This document shows, one piece after another, positions 26,876 through 35,933 of a stretch of DNA of 58,730 bases. The notes under the pieces were generated by a model. That model made no database searches. It was not told the origin of the DNA and saw only the letters and a list, made by a program, of their open reading frames with translations. The stretch is from contig NZ_HG315671.1 in NCBI RefSeq assembly GCF_000723205.1, positions 2,738,209 to 2,796,938 of the forward strand. Direction: 5' to 3'. The position numbers were made by a program, and so were the translations under genes. The first letter of the stretch is position 1. Each line of letters opens with the position of its first letter. The DNA comes from Formosa agariphila KMM 3901 (lineage in GTDB: Bacteria > Bacteroidota > Bacteroidia > Flavobacteriales > Flavobacteriaceae).

Positions 26876-27080
26876 GAATGGTTAATTAATTTTTAAAGAG
26901 GTACTAGTCCTAAAACGATAAGTAAATTTACTTATTTAGATTAAAATGCAATTTGAAACTTTAGTATTAAAATCTAAATCGCAGTTAGCAAGCCTACGCC
27001 CACTAAAACGCAAATGTAATAATTTAGAAAACATAGCTATAGAAATTAGAAAGAATATAGTAAACAGTAAAAGCTTCCCC

Positions 27081-28466
27081 CTACTGCCCTCTAAAAAAGA
27101 TAACAGTACTTATGGTTTTTACAACCACATTTAAATCCAAGAAGAAACTACGGCGTTTAATATAAAACAGGTCGTATTGTAATTTTATAAGACTATCAGA
27201 AACAGAAGCTCCATAACGGGCTTTTACCTGTGCCCAACCCGTTATTCCGGGTTTAACCATATGCCTAGCTTCGTAAAACGGAATCACCTCAGCCAATTCC
27301 TTCACAAATTCTGGACGTTCTGGTCGAGGCCCTATCAGGCTCATTTCGCCTTTTAATACGTTAATACATTGTGGAATCTCATCAATACGCGATTGTCTTA
27401 AAAAGCGCCCAAAAGCTGTTATTCTAGCATCGTTTTTAGAAGCCCAAACAGCACCGTTCTTTTCGGCATCCACCACCATGGTCCTGAATTTAATAATTGA
27501 AAACAATTTCCCATGTTCCCCTACGCGCTTCTGACTGTAAAATAAAGGTCCACGGTTCCCAAAAAGATTCCCAATTAAAACAAACGGTATAACTAACACC
27601 CCTAATAAGCTACAAAATATTGCAAATACCATATCAAATAGCCAACGCTGTAAGAGGTATAATTTATTATGATTATTACTATTAAACGGAAAATACTTAT
27701 AAAAATCCTTACCTAAATAGTGAACGGGTATGCGGTAAGTCATATCCTCAAAAGCTTGAGTATATTCCTTAATAGGGAACCCACGATGCAGCAAATTCAT
27801 CAGCTCCTGGTAAAGGTCAGCTGTAATTAACTCCGAATCGTACGTCGCTACAATAATTTCAGACACATCTTCCTTGGCAATAAGGCTATTCAATTCTGCA
27901 GGTTTATAGGCTGGGATTAATTTAGGTAGATCGGTCGTGTTGGGCTCACAATTAATAAATCCTACAATATTATAATTGGGATCTACCGCCTTAAAAGACG
28001 ATACGATTTCATCAATATGCTTAGGTTCCCCAACCAACAAGACATGTTTATAAAAACGCGGTGTTGTAATTAAAGTAATATAAATAGCACGCCAAAACAG
28101 CAGTGCTCCTAATATCCCTAAAAAGAAAAAGAAAATTTGAATACGCTTCTCCGGAAGAAAGGGTGTAAAATAAGGCGTTAGAAGATAAAACCCAACCACC
28201 AACATAGTCGTCATAAACACATTAGGTAAAGTCGACTGAAAGGTACTCGACTTTTGCAAGTCGTAAATCTCGAATACAGTCCCAAAAATAGTGAGATATA
28301 ACACCAAGACAATTGTCCATGACCAATTTTCATTAGAGAGGGTAAAATAATCAAAATGAAAATATGAGCTTAAACCAAATAACACGGCCAAAACGATACA
28401 GATATCTACTAAGCGCAATAAAATCTTCCGCTCAGAGATGTTAAATGATATTTGGTTTTTAGACAT
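27081..28466 (-). CDS. WcaJ-type polyprenyl glycosylphosphotransferase
   Basis: Large form of the initiating transferases. Four or five N-terminal hydrophobic helices are followed by a Rossmann-like domain (HVLLVGEPKHIDEI) and a C-terminal catalytic domain with SQKRVGEHGKLFSIIKFRTM, SRIDEIPQCINVLKGEMSLIGPRP and KPGITGWAQVKARYG. It attaches a hexose 1-phosphate to undecaprenyl phosphate. I prefer the ATG at 28466 (MSKNQISFN...), which gives 461 residues; an upstream ATG at 28508 would add an unlikely 14-residue hydrophobic leader. It is the third intact initiating transferase gene within 5 kb. Confidence 0.92.
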   Translation of the reverse strand: MSKNQISFNISERKILLRLVDICIVLAVLFGLSSYFHFDYFTLSNENWSWTIVLVLYLTIFGTVFEIYDLQKSSTFQSTLPNVFMTTMLVVGFYLLTPYFTPFLPEKRIQIFFFFLGILGALLFWRAIYITLITTPRFYKHVLLVGEPKHIDEIVSSFKAVDPNYNIVGFINCEPNTTDLPKLIPAYKPAELNSLIAKEDVSEIIVATYDSELITADLYQELMNLLHRGFPIKEYTQAFEDMTYRIPVHYLGKDFYKYFPFNSNNHNKLYLLQRWLFDMVFAIFCSLLGVLVIPFVLIGNLFGNRGPLFYSQKRVGEHGKLFSIIKFRTMVVDAEKNGAVWASKNDARITAFGRFLRQSRIDEIPQCINVLKGEMSLIGPRPERPEFVKELAEVIPFYEARHMVKPGITGWAQVKARYGASVSDSLIKLQYDLFYIKRRSFFLDLNVVVKTISTVIFFRGQ

Positions 28467-28810
28467 GGTTAGGTTAGCAATTACATAGTAAATATATACG
28501 ATTAACACCTGTTAGACAAGTCTAATTTAGTCAATCGATATAAAGCATATTTTAACGATTAATTGTCCGTCTGATGTTCTTTTGGTTGGTCAAAAACTTA
28601 TTAAGTTATTGGTTTTAAAATATCCTTATTCATAGACAACCATCTTCTTATAATCGGAATGCTGTTTTAAACGGTCACATCGCGTGCAGTCTAGTTACAT
28701 TACCACACTATTTCCCCTATTACCTTCAACCAACAACAGAAAACTAATAACGAGCAACTCATTATTAACTACTCATTACAAACTACTCAAAACTAATAAC
28801 CAGAAACCAC
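28467..28810. other. Intergenic region with low-complexity tail
   Basis: No gene is supported. The part near 28730-28810 is a loose series of AACTAATAAC/AACTACTCA words, read on the other strand as GTTATTAGTT/GAGTAGTT. It resembles the 7-bp repeats found near 44.3, 52.2 and 58.0 kb, but it is degenerate. Confidence 0.35.
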
Positions 28811-29824
28811 TTACCCCAACACGTCAATCCACTGCGCCTTCACAACCTCCCAATCAAACTGCTCTACTTTTTTACGAGCTTTTAGCGCCATAGCTTTAGT
28901 ATGTTCAGGATTTGACTTCAACGCCAAAATAGCCTCCACAAAGGCCTTACAATCATTAGGGGGTACTAAAATACCATCTACCCCAGCCTCTATTAAAAAC
29001 GGAAGACCGCCTACATTAGTCGACACTATAGGTAAACCCAAAGCCATAGCTTCAATAACACTCACGGGCATATTATCAAAATTAGTGGTATTTATAAAAA
29101 CATTATAATCCATTGCTATATGGGTCCACTCAGCTTTAGTCAGTTTTCCTGTAAAGGTTACTAAAACGCCTAAGTCTTCAGCATATGCTTTTACTACAGC
29201 CATAGAACCATCGGTATCTGGCCCTACCATACACAATTCGGCGTGTTGTCCGGCATCTAAAAGTTCCTTTAAAATATCTACAGCAAGTTTGGGGTTATAT
29301 ATGGCAGAAAAAGACCGCACCCACAACAATTTAATAGAATCTATAGGACGCGCTGTAAACGTGTAATTTTGTAATTGTAGACTATTAGGTATATACACGA
29401 CATTCGGGTAGCCATGGGCCTTAAAAACCGACTCTAAATACAAAGAAGGCGACACCATTACCTTAGCAGATTTAAACAACAGCGCACTCAACTTCGGACT
29501 ATGCACCAAACGCTGTGGCAAATTCCCTCCATGTAAAATAGGAATATAAGGTAGTTTTACGAGTCTACAACATTGACTCACCAGCAAGGCATAGTAAAAA
29601 TTCTGAGTACTATAGGTATCTATTAAGGCATTATCCATACTATATCCATGCCTTAAGGTCGCTTTAAGCATGTCTAAAAGTCGAAGCATCTTATTTTGAA
29701 CAGCCGACTTACAAACCACAGTCATACCTGCTTCTCGCAAAGCACAACTCAACCCATTCATATACGAGACATTGGTTTTATGGCTCGATAAGTTGTTTCC
29801 TAGGTATAAGACGTTTTTTTTCAT
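28811..29824 (-). CDS. Glycosyltransferase family 4
   Basis: GT-B enzyme of 337 residues. KNVLYLGNNLSSHKTNVSYM begins the acceptor domain, IPILHGGNLPQRL and VVYIPNSLQLQNY lie at the domain junction, KLLWVRSFSAIYNPKLAVDIL starts the donor domain, and FDNMPVSVIEAMALGLPIVS carries the donor-binding Glu residues. It likely adds a sugar during repeat-unit synthesis. Its 5' end overlaps the polymerase gene by 47 bases, an unusually long overlap that implies translational coupling. It is the last gene of the long leftward run from 39.4 kb. Confidence 0.88.
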   Translation of the reverse strand: MKKNVLYLGNNLSSHKTNVSYMNGLSCALREAGMTVVCKSAVQNKMLRLLDMLKATLRHGYSMDNALIDTYSTQNFYYALLVSQCCRLVKLPYIPILHGGNLPQRLVHSPKLSALLFKSAKVMVSPSLYLESVFKAHGYPNVVYIPNSLQLQNYTFTARPIDSIKLLWVRSFSAIYNPKLAVDILKELLDAGQHAELCMVGPDTDGSMAVVKAYAEDLGVLVTFTGKLTKAEWTHIAMDYNVFINTTNFDNMPVSVIEAMALGLPIVSTNVGGLPFLIEAGVDGILVPPNDCKAFVEAILALKSNPEHTKAMALKARKKVEQFDWEVVKAQWIDVLG

Positions 29825-31139
29825 GAGTCACATTTAATAAAGCAAGACCATATATAAAGGCAGGCATGGCAATTCGCATTCCCGAATGGTTAATCGTGGC
29901 AAACCAAAGACATAAAAAAGCATAAAAAAACACATTACCCTTATTTTGTGAACGATATGCTAATGGTTTAAAAATCAGAATAAGTAATATAATAACACCA
30001 AAAATACCATGCTCTGCCAAAGTACGACTCACTTCATTGTGAGAGATTACAATTTCACCTGTGTTTTCAATACGTTGATCTTTCACTCGACTAGATCCAA
30101 TACCAACAAAAGGGCTAGCTAAAAAACCTTCAATTTCTTCTATAAATAATCCTTTTCGTCCTGTAGACACATCTTCTTTTTCTCTCCCTAAAGCATCTTC
30201 ATTGGCATAGCGTTTGTCAAGCATCCCGTTGGTTTGAATAGAACTATATAAAAAAACTACAATAACCCCTATACTAAAAATACCGACCATTACAATAAGC
30301 TCATTTCGTTTGCGTCTGTTAATATACCCATAGTACAACACAAAAAATGCTATTAAAGCAATAGTTGCTCCAATTACACCACCACGACTTAATGTTACCA
30401 AAGCTCTAAAACTCATAATAATAAAGAGGCTGATATTAAATAGCTTTAAACCCAAATTAGGAGACTTCATAAAAAAACGAATGGCCAGTATAAACATACC
30501 TAATCCTAAAACTGTAGATACTTGATTCGCTCCAAACCCCCCGGCAGCATCTGTATTTGATGCTGTACTTGAAATGATTTCTTTTACATCCGGTGTATAA
30601 AAAAAATTATAGCTAGCATGTGCTATAAGCGGTAACAAAATATACAATAATACGGCCTGTAATTCTTTTAATTTTACTTTTCTATCGTAACAAAACATAG
30701 CAACAAAACCTAAGCAAATTGGCCCTGCCAACACAAATGCAATATTCTTTCTAAAGTTAGCATCGAAACTCAAGGTGGTACTTGCAATAAATATCGAAGG
30801 TACCAAACACATAATGTAAAAAAAATAAGGGTAGGCATGTCCTGAAATGCCTTTATAAAACATACCAATTATCATAAACAAGATCACCAAATACTTTGAG
30901 GCTTCATAAGAAATAGCACCACCTGTAGTACGCATAAGCACCTCTATCCCCACAAAATATCCACATGCTTTTAAAACTTCAATAGTTTTTTGAGAATCTG
31001 CAGCAATGATAACCCGAATTAAAAAATAAAAAAAGGCCCCAATAAAATAAACCTTAGCTAAAGGTTTATTAAAAAAAATTAACATGCCCAAGGTTGCATG
31101 CAATATAACGGCACTGATGTAAGTAATATCGGTTTTCAA
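29778..31139 (-). CDS. O-antigen ligase/polymerase (Wzy_C) membrane protein
   Basis: A polytopic protein of 453 residues with about ten to twelve hydrophobic helices. The large loop includes REKEDVSTGRKGLFIEEIEG, FVGIGSSRVKDQ and SHNEVSRTLAEHGIFGVIIL. The R-x-x-L-F and GxGxx...HN-x-x...EHG pattern is the Wzy_C signature of O-antigen ligases and polymerases, with the conserved His in the periplasmic loop. It would polymerise repeat units or attach chains. It is the only Wzy/WaaL-like gene recognised in the window, surrounded by glycosyltransferase genes on the same strand. Confidence 0.85.
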   Translation of the reverse strand: MKTDITYISAVILHATLGMLIFFNKPLAKVYFIGAFFYFLIRVIIAADSQKTIEVLKACGYFVGIEVLMRTTGGAISYEASKYLVILFMIIGMFYKGISGHAYPYFFYIMCLVPSIFIASTTLSFDANFRKNIAFVLAGPICLGFVAMFCYDRKVKLKELQAVLLYILLPLIAHASYNFFYTPDVKEIISSTASNTDAAGGFGANQVSTVLGLGMFILAIRFFMKSPNLGLKLFNISLFIIMSFRALVTLSRGGVIGATIALIAFFVLYYGYINRRKRNELIVMVGIFSIGVIVVFLYSSIQTNGMLDKRYANEDALGREKEDVSTGRKGLFIEEIEGFLASPFVGIGSSRVKDQRIENTGEIVISHNEVSRTLAEHGIFGVIILLILIFKPLAYRSQNKGNVFFYAFLCLWFATINHSGMRIAMPAFIYGLALLNVTHEKKRLIPRKQLIEP

Positions 31140-31219
31140 TGTTTATTAATATCTCTTATACGAGTGCGTAAGTTAATATAAATTGATAGTTTAAATAATA
31201 ATGAAAGTTAAAAGTGTCA

Positions 31220-32029
31220 CTATGAGAATATTTTTTTATAATCATCTAACGGAAATTTATAATAATAACTCTTCCCCGTAAGATAAATCAAAAAGTGAGA
31301 TACAAATACTGGTAGTACAGATTTAGAATGTTTTAAAACTTTGTCATAAACCTTATTTCGGTAGCTGCAAATTAAAAAAGGAACAGTATCTGGATAAAAA
31401 TAATTATTATGCATACTTCTCTCATCTACATTTAAATCGGTATTAAATGATATACATTCAATATTTTCCCCCACTCGGATTAACTCAAACATTTCAATTA
31501 CAGATAATGGAATCTCAGAATGTAAATAAAACATAACACAATAAGAAACGTCTATTAACACCCACTTATTTAATTCAGAGATATATACTTCATTAAAAGA
31601 ATGGCCTCCAAATTTTCCATTAGGCTGATTTCTGGCAGTTCCCCATTCTCTAACTTTAATATTATTAATGACACAAAAATTATTAAAGATTTGTGCAAAA
31701 TCACTACAAACACCACCTTTATCAGTTAACATATAGTCCAATGCATCATCTGAGGCCAAACTCAACCCAGGACCTCCTTTTATATGATTCCGCAACCAAA
31801 CACTCATTTTTTTAACGGTTTCTAAATCTTCAACAGGACGACCGGATTCAAAAATCTTTGTGTTAATGTTGAAAAAACAAATAGGCAGATCAGATTTTTT
31901 ATTCAAAGTATTATAATTTTCCATTTCTGTAATTATTGAATTTTTTGCCAATAATTTAAATCGTGTCGTGTACAGAAAAGGATGTCTTTTAATGGACCAT
32001 TTAATTTTATTAAAATCTATAAACTTCAT
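31220..32029 (-). CDS. Transglutaminase-like cysteine protein in a polysaccharide locus
   Basis: This 269-residue protein has the order of a transglutaminase-like (papain-fold) core: Cys108 in DKGGVCSDFAQIFNNFC, His143 in KFGGHSFNEVYI and Asp160 in KWVLIDVSY. It has no signal peptide and no clear membrane helix, although a hydrophobic segment lies near the C-terminus (VLPVFVSHFLIYLTG). The family includes proteases, peptide N-glycanases, amide-bond formers and acyl-transfer enzymes. Being 80 bases upstream of the polymerase gene and downstream of a GT4 gene, it may add or remove an amide-linked group on the glycan. That is inference, and the family name does not settle the reaction. Confidence 0.75.
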   Translation of the reverse strand: MKFIDFNKIKWSIKRHPFLYTTRFKLLAKNSIITEMENYNTLNKKSDLPICFFNINTKIFESGRPVEDLETVKKMSVWLRNHIKGGPGLSLASDDALDYMLTDKGGVCSDFAQIFNNFCVINNIKVREWGTARNQPNGKFGGHSFNEVYISELNKWVLIDVSYCVMFYLHSEIPLSVIEMFELIRVGENIECISFNTDLNVDERSMHNNYFYPDTVPFLICSYRNKVYDKVLKHSKSVLPVFVSHFLIYLTGKSYYYKFPLDDYKKIFS

Positions 32030-32059
32030 ATATCAACTTAAATTATAATACCGAATTCA

Positions 32060-33127
32060 TCATTTCTGGTAAATCGATAAAACTTGATCTAAAAACACCT
32101 TTTTCGAAAATTTCAGAGCTACGGTCTGTTCTAAACCTTTACCTAATTGAAATCTTAATTTCTGATCAATAATTAATAATTCTAAAGCTTGAAACAACTC
32201 ATTCTCAGATTCTGCTTGTATTAAGAGGCCTTCCCGATCATTCGATACCACTTTCCCGCAATCTCCGACATCTGTTACAACCACTGCTAATCCACCAAGA
32301 CCGTATTCTAACAAGGCTAATGGTAGACCTTCAGACTTTGAAGCTAATACACCTATATCTGCTTGAGAGATTATATTATCTGTGTCTGTACAACTCCCAT
32401 AAAAATAGACATGCCCCTTTAACCTCAAATCTACTACAATATCATTAATAGAAGCAGCATAGTCATCATTAAAGTTTTTCCCTACACAATGTAAACTCCA
32501 ATCTGGATATATCTTTAATACCTTTTTAAATGATTTTAATAGTGTAACATGATCCTTCTGTGCTCTTAAGTTTGCTAGACACAGAATTCGCTTTCCAGAT
32601 GCTCCTTTTAATGTTGTTATTTTAGGACCTTGATAAGGAATTACAAAGTTTTTCACCAACTCAACTTGTTTACAACATAAATGTTTAGCATCCCAAATTT
32701 GTAATGTCTTATTTACAGTTAAAATATGTGTAAAAAACCGCGAACAAAAGCGCAATATACCTTTCGGACGTTGATTTAAAAACTGACTATCACCGTAATG
32801 ATCATGCCAAATTAAATTTATTTTAGGATGAACTATTTTTAATAACGTGCCCATAAAGAAAGACGAGGCATGCGCATGCACAATAGTAATGTTCTCTTTT
32901 TTAATAAATCTTAATAATTTAAAAAGGGCTTTTAAATCTAATTTTTTAGTCCGCTTCAAAAACAGATAGCCCACATGTTTAGAAATTGTATTTTTTAAGA
33001 CCCCTTCCCCTCGTGTTGTGCAAATATACGACCTATCAATTTCAGCTACCAGTATATTTGCAATGGTTACGGCCATACGTTCGGCACCACCAGCCTCTAA
33101 ACTATCTATTAATTGTAATACTCTCAA
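32060..33127 (-). CDS. Glycosyltransferase family 4
   Basis: A 355-residue GT-B enzyme. MRVLQLIDSLEAGGAERMAV is a textbook GT4 N-terminus, IVHAHASSFF and LIWHDHYGDS belong to the acceptor domain, KRILCLANLRAQKDHVTLLK opens the donor domain, and SKSEGLPLALLEYGLGGLAVV carries the E-x7-E motif. It should transfer one sugar to a lipid-linked intermediate. It stands between another GT4 gene (120 bases upstream) and the transglutaminase-like gene (30 bases downstream). Confidence 0.88.
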   Translation of the reverse strand: MRVLQLIDSLEAGGAERMAVTIANILVAEIDRSYICTTRGEGVLKNTISKHVGYLFLKRTKKLDLKALFKLLRFIKKENITIVHAHASSFFMGTLLKIVHPKINLIWHDHYGDSQFLNQRPKGILRFCSRFFTHILTVNKTLQIWDAKHLCCKQVELVKNFVIPYQGPKITTLKGASGKRILCLANLRAQKDHVTLLKSFKKVLKIYPDWSLHCVGKNFNDDYAASINDIVVDLRLKGHVYFYGSCTDTDNIISQADIGVLASKSEGLPLALLEYGLGGLAVVVTDVGDCGKVVSNDREGLLIQAESENELFQALELLIIDQKLRFQLGKGLEQTVALKFSKKVFLDQVLSIYQK

Positions 33128-33248
33128 TACTAACTTTTAAAAAATTAAAATAACAAAATATCTTTTATATCTCGCTCATAAATTTCAATTAATAATCCTT
33201 TTTTTAGTAGTCTATTTTTACAGATTCACCATAAAACAGCCCACTTTA

Positions 33249-34385
33249 TTATGATTTTTTAATACCTAATAGTTTTTCAATATCACTCTCAAAGCGATCT
33301 ACAGTATACTGTTGCGACCAACATAAAGCATTTTTAGACATAGCTTCTAAATCTGAAGTGGCATACACCGCTTTAAAATGAGAAACAGCTGCATCTAAAT
33401 GATTTGGAACTATAATCCCACGTTCTCCCTCTCCAAGCATCCATGCGACACAGGATACTGCTGTTGTTACGGGTATACAACCAAAAAACATACCTTCTGC
33501 TACCGCTTTTGGCCAACCTTCACTCTTTGATAATAAGATGTTAAAATGTGCAGATAACAATGTCGTTTTTACCACAGACTTATCCTGATTCCCATGAATA
33601 TTAACACAGTTAAACAAGCCATTTTTAGATACATAATCTTCTATATTAGATCTTAATGGCCCATCGCCGAAGAGTTCTAAGCGAGAGGAAATACCGTGAT
33701 TATTTAAAGACTCTATAAACTGAATCGCTAACAAAGGTTGTTTTCCGGGTACCAACATCCCTGCATATACAAAAATTAATGCTTTAGAATAATCTTTTAC
33801 TTGATATGGTATTTTTTCTTCCTCTGTATATGTTGCAGTATAAAAAGGTTTAATGTTTTTTGTTGTATTTGGCCATTTCCCATACACCAAAACCTTCATA
33901 TTATGGGTTAAAAATGTGTTTTTAAGTATAGCCTGTTGCAAGCGATACGTCCAAGGCTGTTTACTATCTGGATCCCAATTCCCTGCATATTTAGCCGATT
34001 TTTGTTTCCAAGGAAATAATATTTGAACAAAACATGCTACTAAACTTACATTTGCAGGGCAACGTAAATGTATATGATCGGCCCAAGCCATAGCCCGAAT
34101 CATTTGAAACAAAATCAAGGGCATACAAACTAAAGCTTTAATTACATTCACAAGAGAATTAAATGCAAAAAAAGGTACATAATAGCGTTCTATAGTTTCT
34201 GTACTAAAAGGTTTTATCAAAACATCCTCTGGATAAGAAAATGGAGCTAATATCCGATGTTCTTCCGCGTATTTAAACCAAACATCCATTTCATTAACAT
34301 ACGGTGCATAAGACCAATATTTTCCATCTTTTAAAATAGTTGGAGCTAAAGAAACTACAAGTAATTTTTTTGTCCGATTATTCAT
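33249..34385 (-). CDS. Glycosyltransferase family 4
   Basis: A 378-residue GT-B type protein. The N-terminal part (LLVVSLAPTILKDGKYWSYA, HIHLRCPANVSLVACFVQIL) is less typical and has a hydrophobic segment that could dip into the membrane. The donor domain is clear: LIFVYAGMLVPGKQPLLAIQ, RLELFGDGPLRSNIEDYV and SKSEGWPKAVAEGMFFGCIPV. The E-x7-E spacing is replaced by a Trp-Pro-Lys variant (EGWPKAVAEGM) seen in some GT4 subfamilies. The start overlaps the stop of the upstream acetyltransferase gene by 4 bases, so they are translationally coupled. Confidence 0.83.
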   Translation of the reverse strand: MNNRTKKLLVVSLAPTILKDGKYWSYAPYVNEMDVWFKYAEEHRILAPFSYPEDVLIKPFSTETIERYYVPFFAFNSLVNVIKALVCMPLILFQMIRAMAWADHIHLRCPANVSLVACFVQILFPWKQKSAKYAGNWDPDSKQPWTYRLQQAILKNTFLTHNMKVLVYGKWPNTTKNIKPFYTATYTEEEKIPYQVKDYSKALIFVYAGMLVPGKQPLLAIQFIESLNNHGISSRLELFGDGPLRSNIEDYVSKNGLFNCVNIHGNQDKSVVKTTLLSAHFNILLSKSEGWPKAVAEGMFFGCIPVTTAVSCVAWMLGEGERGIIVPNHLDAAVSHFKAVYATSDLEAMSKNALCWSQQYTVDRFESDIEKLLGIKKS

Positions 34386-34933
34386 ATATAACCATTGGAA
34401 TCATTATCATTTATTTTTACTGCAGGAACTCCTAGAACTGTGGTACATTTTAAAACATCTTTTGTAACTAAAGAATTCGCTCCTATTACAGCATCATCTC
34501 CAACTGTAATTTTCCCAACAACTACTGCATTTGCACCAATATAAACATTATTACCTATAATAGGTACTCCTCGATTTTTATCTTTGCCACTAACCCCTAT
34601 AGTTACGCCTTGAGAAATATTGCAATTATTACCTATAATAACATTCGCATTTACTATAATTCCTCCAAAATGACCAATATAAAAACGTTCTCCTATAGTT
34701 GCTGAATACGGTAAAGATATCCCTGTTAAAACCTCTATTCCTTTTTGTGAAATTAAACAGAATATTAATAAAATACGCTTAATAAATAAGGGTGTTTTAC
34801 TAACATATATGGAATTAGAAACACGATACACAAATAATGCCCATAACCCCTGTTGCGTAAAAAGTAGAACCAAAGTATTGGAATCACTGTACGCTTTGTA
34901 TTTATTTAAATCCTTTTTAAAAGCTTTAAGCAT
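34382..34933 (-). CDS. Left-handed beta-helix acetyltransferase, CysE-like
   Basis: The 183-residue protein starts like a serine O-acetyltransferase (FKKDLNKYKAY). It contains hexapeptide repeats: GERFYIGHFGGIIVNANVII, GNNCNISQGVTIG, IGNNVYIGANAVVVG and IGDDAVIGANSLVTKDV. The catalytic His is in IGHFGG. In surface-polysaccharide loci this short SAT-like type usually O-acetylates a sugar with acetyl-CoA and does not make cysteine; that is the more likely role here given its overlap with a GT4 gene and its neighbour GT2. Location is cytoplasmic. Confidence 0.85.
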   Translation of the reverse strand: MLKAFKKDLNKYKAYSDSNTLVLLFTQQGLWALFVYRVSNSIYVSKTPLFIKRILLIFCLISQKGIEVLTGISLPYSATIGERFYIGHFGGIIVNANVIIGNNCNISQGVTIGVSGKDKNRGVPIIGNNVYIGANAVVVGKITVGDDAVIGANSLVTKDVLKCTTVLGVPAVKINDNDSNGYI

Positions 34934-34934
34934 A

Positions 34935-35933
34935 CTACTTAATATTTGGTTTATTAAAAATTAAACTCCACCAACCTATAGTTCTTCCCAGTGCATCGGT
35001 TAATGCCGCCTTTCTATTATTTGTTATTACATTAAAAAAACGAATTATGATTAAAACGCCATGAATAGCATACCACTTAAATTTTGCTTTAAAACTAGGG
35101 TTCGAGTATTTAACACGCCAAACATACCACCCATTTCGTAAAACCATCTTCCCATATTTAAACATATTAGGACGACCTGCAGCATCATGAAAATGACTTA
35201 ACTGTACCTTAGTGTCTATTACGTTTTTTCCATAATTTAAAGCACGAATGCTAAAATCGGCATCCTCATAAAGTCCATAGCCTTCAAAATAGGTTGAAAA
35301 GCGAATATGATCAAAAAGCGATTTTCTGAAAGACATAGACATCCCTATTAATAAATCAACTTCATAAATTTTACCCGTCAAGGGATATCCGCTTGTACGA
35401 CCATGCGAAAAATCAGGCATACAATTAGAAGGCAAACTAGATGTTAAACCTAGATAATTACGAACTCTATTTCGTAACCCTTCGGGATAGATGTACCCAT
35501 CTAATTTGTAGTACTTCTTTTTATCATAAGTTTTTCCTTTTTGTTTTTGCTCCCATCGATTTTCATTTATAGCAACTCCTCCAACACCTATTACATCTTC
35601 ATTTCTCTCAAACGTATTTATAAGGTGTTTAAAATAATCAGGCTCTAATACTGTATCATCATCTAAAAAACAAACCACATCAATATTTTCAGTGACCTTA
35701 GATATACCAAAATTTCGTTGTTTGGTTAAGCCTCTTTGATTTTCATTAACCTTAAAATACTTCAGGTTCTTAAAATTAGAATTTTGAAATAAATCGGTTG
35801 TTTCATTATTAATAGAACCATCAATAATTAGAATTTCATTAGGGTACAAAACTTGATTCTTTACTGAATTCAATAAATTCAGTAAAGCTTTAGGTCGCAT
35901 ATAGGTACAAATAATAAGTGTAAAAGACATCAT
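34935..35933 (-). CDS. Glycosyltransferase family 2
   Basis: GT-A enzyme of 332 residues. TLIICTYMRPKALLNLLNSV is the N-terminal UDP-binding strand, ILIIDGSIN follows, VCFLDDDTVLEPDYFKHLI has the metal-binding DDD, and YEDADFSIRALNYG is the ED motif with the catalytic Asp. A C-terminal hydrophobic stretch (WYAIHGVLIIIRFFNVIT) may anchor it to the membrane. It begins 4 bases inside the preceding sulfotransferase gene (ATGA) and ends 1 base before the acetyltransferase gene, a tight operon. Confidence 0.88.
   Translation of the reverse strand: MMSFTLIICTYMRPKALLNLLNSVKNQVLYPNEILIIDGSINNETTDLFQNSNFKNLKYFKVNENQRGLTKQRNFGISKVTENIDVVCFLDDDTVLEPDYFKHLINTFERNEDVIGVGGVAINENRWEQKQKGKTYDKKKYYKLDGYIYPEGLRNRVRNYLGLTSSLPSNCMPDFSHGRTSGYPLTGKIYEVDLLIGMSMSFRKSLFDHIRFSTYFEGYGLYEDADFSIRALNYGKNVIDTKVQLSHFHDAAGRPNMFKYGKMVLRNGWYVWRVKYSNPSFKAKFKWYAIHGVLIIIRFFNVITNNRKAALTDALGRTIGWWSLIFNKPNIK

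Noticed and set aside
26946-27134. Open reading frame of 62 codons on the plus strand
   Set aside because: It overlaps the 3' end of the WcaJ-type gene, has no recognisable motif and no promoter.
28684-28893. Open reading frame of 69 codons
   Set aside because: It is low-complexity sequence that runs into the end of a GT4 gene on the other strand.
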